From the NCBI GenBank assembly GCA_002914805.1, contig JXTB01000072.1:822425-886424 (forward strand): DNA of 64,000 nt. The letters are read 5' to 3'. Below are positions 60,918-64,000 of this stretch, piece by piece. Both the position numbers and the translations under genes were made by a program. The notes under the pieces are model-generated. The model was not told the origin of the DNA. It ran no database searches and saw nothing but the letters and a program-made list of their open reading frames with translations. Position 1 is the stretch's first letter. The number at the start of each line of letters is the position of its first letter. This stretch comes from Parasponia andersonii (Eukaryota; Streptophyta; Magnoliopsida; Rosales; Cannabaceae).

Positions 60918-62927
60918 TGTCATGACCCAAAACCCGGGCCAGTGGCAGAAGGGGAATTTCACAAAGGTGGAAATTCCATGATTTATTTGAAAAGTTTCAA
61001 AAGTTCTAGTTTTTATAAATAATCCAATTTGATAGAGTATTTGGAATTTCATCCTGTGAACCTCTCCCACAGTTTGTATACACCATTAATCATAGACCGA
61101 ATAATAATTGAAAAATGGGAAAATCAAATATAAGTCCAAGCATCATCATCATCTACAACAACAAGTTAGATCCCAGAATGACATACATAAGTTTACAGAC
61201 AAAATAGAAAGTAGTAATCTTGGTTCAATGCTAATAGAAAACCCAAACAGTCCAAACACCACAACAGTAGACTTCTAGCATTACCAAGAAATGAACTACA
61301 GTCAAGATGGCCTCTTACTCCTCCTAATTACCAAGATCATACTGAACACCACCTGAGGAAGGGAAGAAAGGGGGGGTGAGCATACAATGCCTAGTAGGAA
61401 AATAGTTACCTCGAAGTAAAATAGTTCAGTGATGGAAAACTCCTGCATAGTTAGTTCAAATCCAAAATATACACACACATATATAATCCAAACCGGGAGC
61501 CCATATATATAAAACAGTGTAATCAAAACCATCAATCCATATACACATGACACAAATCAACCCATACCCATGAGCTCTCATCCTCTCATCTGTGGAAACC
61601 CAGGATGATGGCATTAAGTATGCCTAACAGCCTGCTTGACACCTAAGCCCATACTCGGAGGGGACACCTGTGTGTCGCCTACCAAACCTGGAGGGGTAAT
61701 CGAATTCCCTACGCCTGCTAAATGGGGAGGTAATCAGAAGAACAAACACCGCAGGAGTTTATGGACTTTCACCGATGATGGGGTACGCAGTGCCACACTG
61801 TAAAACCCACGATGCAGTAAAATATGCATAATATGGTTTTATAGAAAAATAGGCAGCATAACGGCCCTATTTTTGATATACCCAAAATAACCTGTATACA
61901 ACAAATTCCCAGAAGAGTACAGTATATATTGTACAACCAGATTTCATAATATATAATTCAAATCATTAAAAACACACTTGCTCTTATATGCTGCATAAAA
62001 TAAGTTTTAACTCAAAAATGGTATTCCAAAGTGTCGTTGACGATCGCTCGGAGGGTTGGGAACCAATTCCAAGCCCTCGATTGTCCTCTGGTGAAAAGTC
62101 AACTTCTCACCGGAGCTTCAATTTCACAAACGGACCTCTTCACTGCATTCCTAGTACCCAAAATTGCTAGGTTAGACATATAATTTGTCCAGTTTTGGTC
62201 CGGACCCACACCGGACCTGTGGCACGCAAAACAAGACAAAATCTCGACCGTCCGATCTCGATTTTTGCGCCGATCACCAAACCACACAATATATATATCA
62301 AACTTCTCTATTTTCCGAGTACATTCCAAAAATGTGGTCAAAAATACAATCCAACGGCTGGATCAAAAACTACAACCATAAACTCGAAATGCCCAAAGAT
62401 GGCAACTTTCAATCCAGACAAAATGGGGTTGAGATATATATACCTTGATAATCCTTGAGACGAGACGAATCCAACATGACCAGTTGGAGGTCGAATGGTG
62501 GCCGGAATTTTCGCCGGCGACAAAAACCGATGCAGGCAGTGGCGGCGATTGGGGACAGGTGGCGGAGCTTTGGCGTGGCACGGGGGACCTTCGCCAATCG
62601 GTGGCGCCGGCGGACGGTGGCCAGCGGCAGCTCAGTGGCTTCTCACGGTGGCGCGGCCGAGAGACACAGAGACATGAGAGAGAAATCGGGGGAGAAGAGA
62701 GAGAGAGAAGTGAGGGAACAGGCCACGTGGCCCGTTTTGAATTGGTTGTGTAATTTTTCAAAAATTGCACATAAGTTCCCAAAATTTCAAATCTCTATCA
62801 GTATAGTCCCCCAAAATTTGCAATTTAGTCCACCTATACAAAATTTTTGCAAATTAATCCCTACAATATTATATCCGAAAAATTGGTAAAATGTCTAAAT
62901 TATCCTCGAAAATTCTAGGTTTTTACA
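60918..62927 (-). repeat. 5' LTR of element C
   Basis: In plus orientation it starts TGTCATGACCCAAAACC and ends GGTTTTTACA. Its start includes a CGGGCCAGTGGCAGAAGG segment that is missing from the other LTR. It is 2010 bases long versus 2236 for the partner. Confidence 0.88.
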
Positions 62928-64000
62928 AAAATTTTTTAACAATACATTCTGTATCCAAACATTTTTTTAACATTTTGAAATTATCTAACGTTCAAAGTAT
63001 GTGGTTTACCGATGCACGTTCTCTGTCAAAGAATTTCCCTAGAAAGAGAAAAAAAAAAAAGAAAAAAAGAATTTCCCTAGAAAGAGAAAAAAAAAAAAGA
63101 AAAAAAGGGGGAAAAAAAAGAAGGGGAACATTCAAGAAAGAAAATGTGAAGGATATATATGAGTTTTGATGTAGTTGTCAAAAATAAAGCGAAAGATGAT
63201 AAAAGAATCAGTAGGACTCGTGCTTCTTATCCCTTTCCAGTTTCCAACATATCAGGGCGTGTGGCTTGCTAGTGCCATTACATATGGACCAATTCACAGC
63301 TTTGCCTTTGCCATAAAAATTCTCTTTTCTCTGCATGTGTTTCCTCTTTTTCCTTTTGGGTTTTTCTTTTCGTGTTTGGTTTGATATAGCACTAGAAGAC
63401 GAAATAGCATATACAGGCAAATCATTTGGTGTCCAAAGCAAAAGAAATTTAACCACACGAATCATGATTCTTTTGCACCCCCCACGCGTGCCCTATCTTA
63501 GTTTAAAAAATGTCAAGAATTTTCGTACAAGGAGGGACGTAATATACCATAAATTAGAGGCCTAGGAATATGATTCCAGGGGATGTTTAGTGCACATTAT
63601 TAAAGGAAGAGACTTGACTATTTTTGTCTAAAATAATACTATAAAACACTATTTGTCAACGTTATACAAAGATGTCAGTCTTAATTATAATTACATTTTA
63701 AATAAAATTTATAATAAATCTAATTTTTTAATTAAAATCATAGATAATAAACTGTTTGAATTAGCCCATAACATTGATATTTTGTCTATTCTTTATTTGT
63801 ACATTAGAAAAGGAAGGAGATAATTTCATGAGAGAATAAAATAGAAGGCCTTTGAAGGGACTAGTTTAACCCAAACAAAGGATGAATTAAAATAGTCCAT
63901 TCCTCTTCTTTATAGGTTCTTAATAAAAGTGAGTCCTACTTTTTTTTGTTTATTTATTATTTTTTCTTATTTTTACAATAATATGGGCCCTACATTTGTT
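62928..64000. other. Gene-free right edge
   Basis: No coding or RNA gene was recognised. It contains a short A-rich tandem duplication at 63031-63110 (AAGAATTTCCCTAGAAAGAG followed by A-rich spacer, twice). Remaining frames are low complexity. Confidence 0.45.
63031..63110. repeat. Tandem duplication of an A-rich ~40-base unit
   Basis: Two almost identical units, each with AGAATTTCCCTAGAAAGAG followed by an A-rich run interrupted by one G. Confidence 0.9.

Larger units (their letters stand above)
53895..62927 (-). mobile_element. Element C: full-length, decayed Tekay-type chromovirus (Ty3/gypsy)
   Basis: Minus-strand order: 5' LTR (62927-60918), tRNA-Met primer site (60910-60899), gag (60784-about 59590), protease, reverse transcriptase, RNase H, integrase and a chromodomain-like tail (about 59590-56190), polypurine tract (56146-56131) and 3' LTR (56130-53895). 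The AAATA before 53895 and AAAAT after 62927 are near-matching 5-base flanks, perhaps a mutated target duplication. The long LTRs, the MPPRR gag start and the domain order point to the Tekay/Del clade. Every coding domain has stops or frameshifts, and the LTRs differ by many substitutions and indels, so the insertion is old. Confidence 0.88.

Noticed and set aside
1..64000. CRISPR arrays, bacterial operons or phage genes
   Set aside because: The DNA is plainly plant nuclear. Tandem repeats here lack the unique-spacer pattern of CRISPR arrays.

Overview
This is a nuclear genome window from a flowering plant, most likely a eudicot. It is AT-rich, has intron-containing plant genes and Ty3/gypsy, hAT and inverted-repeat transposons, and carries one ambiguous base (27712). 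I cannot name the species. Four host genes are supported. They are the N-terminal exons of a cyclin SDS (SOLO DANCERS) gene at 1059-2459 (-), a nine-exon CCZ1 vacuolar fusion gene at 15542-21165 (+), a five-exon UCH37/UCH2-type deubiquitinase at 24192-28133 (-), and a five-exon snRNP Sm-D2 gene at 32499-33549 (+). The exon joins for CCZ1, UCH and SmD2 all use GT-AG sites and sum to whole codons (515, 331 and 107 residues).

The 1.5 kb leader intron of the SmD2 gene holds three copies of a box C/D snoRNA. It matches U59: the D' guide is complementary to the AAGAACGAAAG segment of 18S rRNA. A second guide next to box D is complementary to the CAGGTCTCCAA segment of 25S rRNA. SmD2 therefore looks like a host gene that makes both a spliceosome protein and rRNA methylation guides. 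Its promoter carries a telo-box and GGCCCA motifs.

The rest is mostly mobile DNA. Two broken Tat-lineage Ty3/gypsy relatives lie in opposite orientation: element A (3789-8590, minus, with its 3' LTR) and element B (36429-about 43390, plus, with its 5' LTR, gag and protease remnants). Both lack most of pol. Both carry a spliced, antisense, multi-exon extra gene between pol and the 3' LTR. An inverted-repeat element of about 5.4 kb (8903-14262) has terminal inverted repeats of roughly 600 bp and no gene. Its interior is saturated with TGTCTAG / CTAGACA / GTCGAG words in several tandem arrays. A decayed hAT transposase (45560-47674, minus) sits inside hAT-like terminal DNA, and a smaller hAT-like remnant lies near 23370-23960. 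A complete but decayed Tekay-type chromovirus (53895-62927, minus) has two LTRs of about 2.0-2.2 kb.

Layout from left to right: SDS fragment; element A; long inverted-repeat element; CCZ1 and UCH facing each other tail to tail; UCH and SmD2 diverging; element B; hAT; a gene-free stretch with tRNA-like SINE candidates; chromovirus; gene-free right edge.
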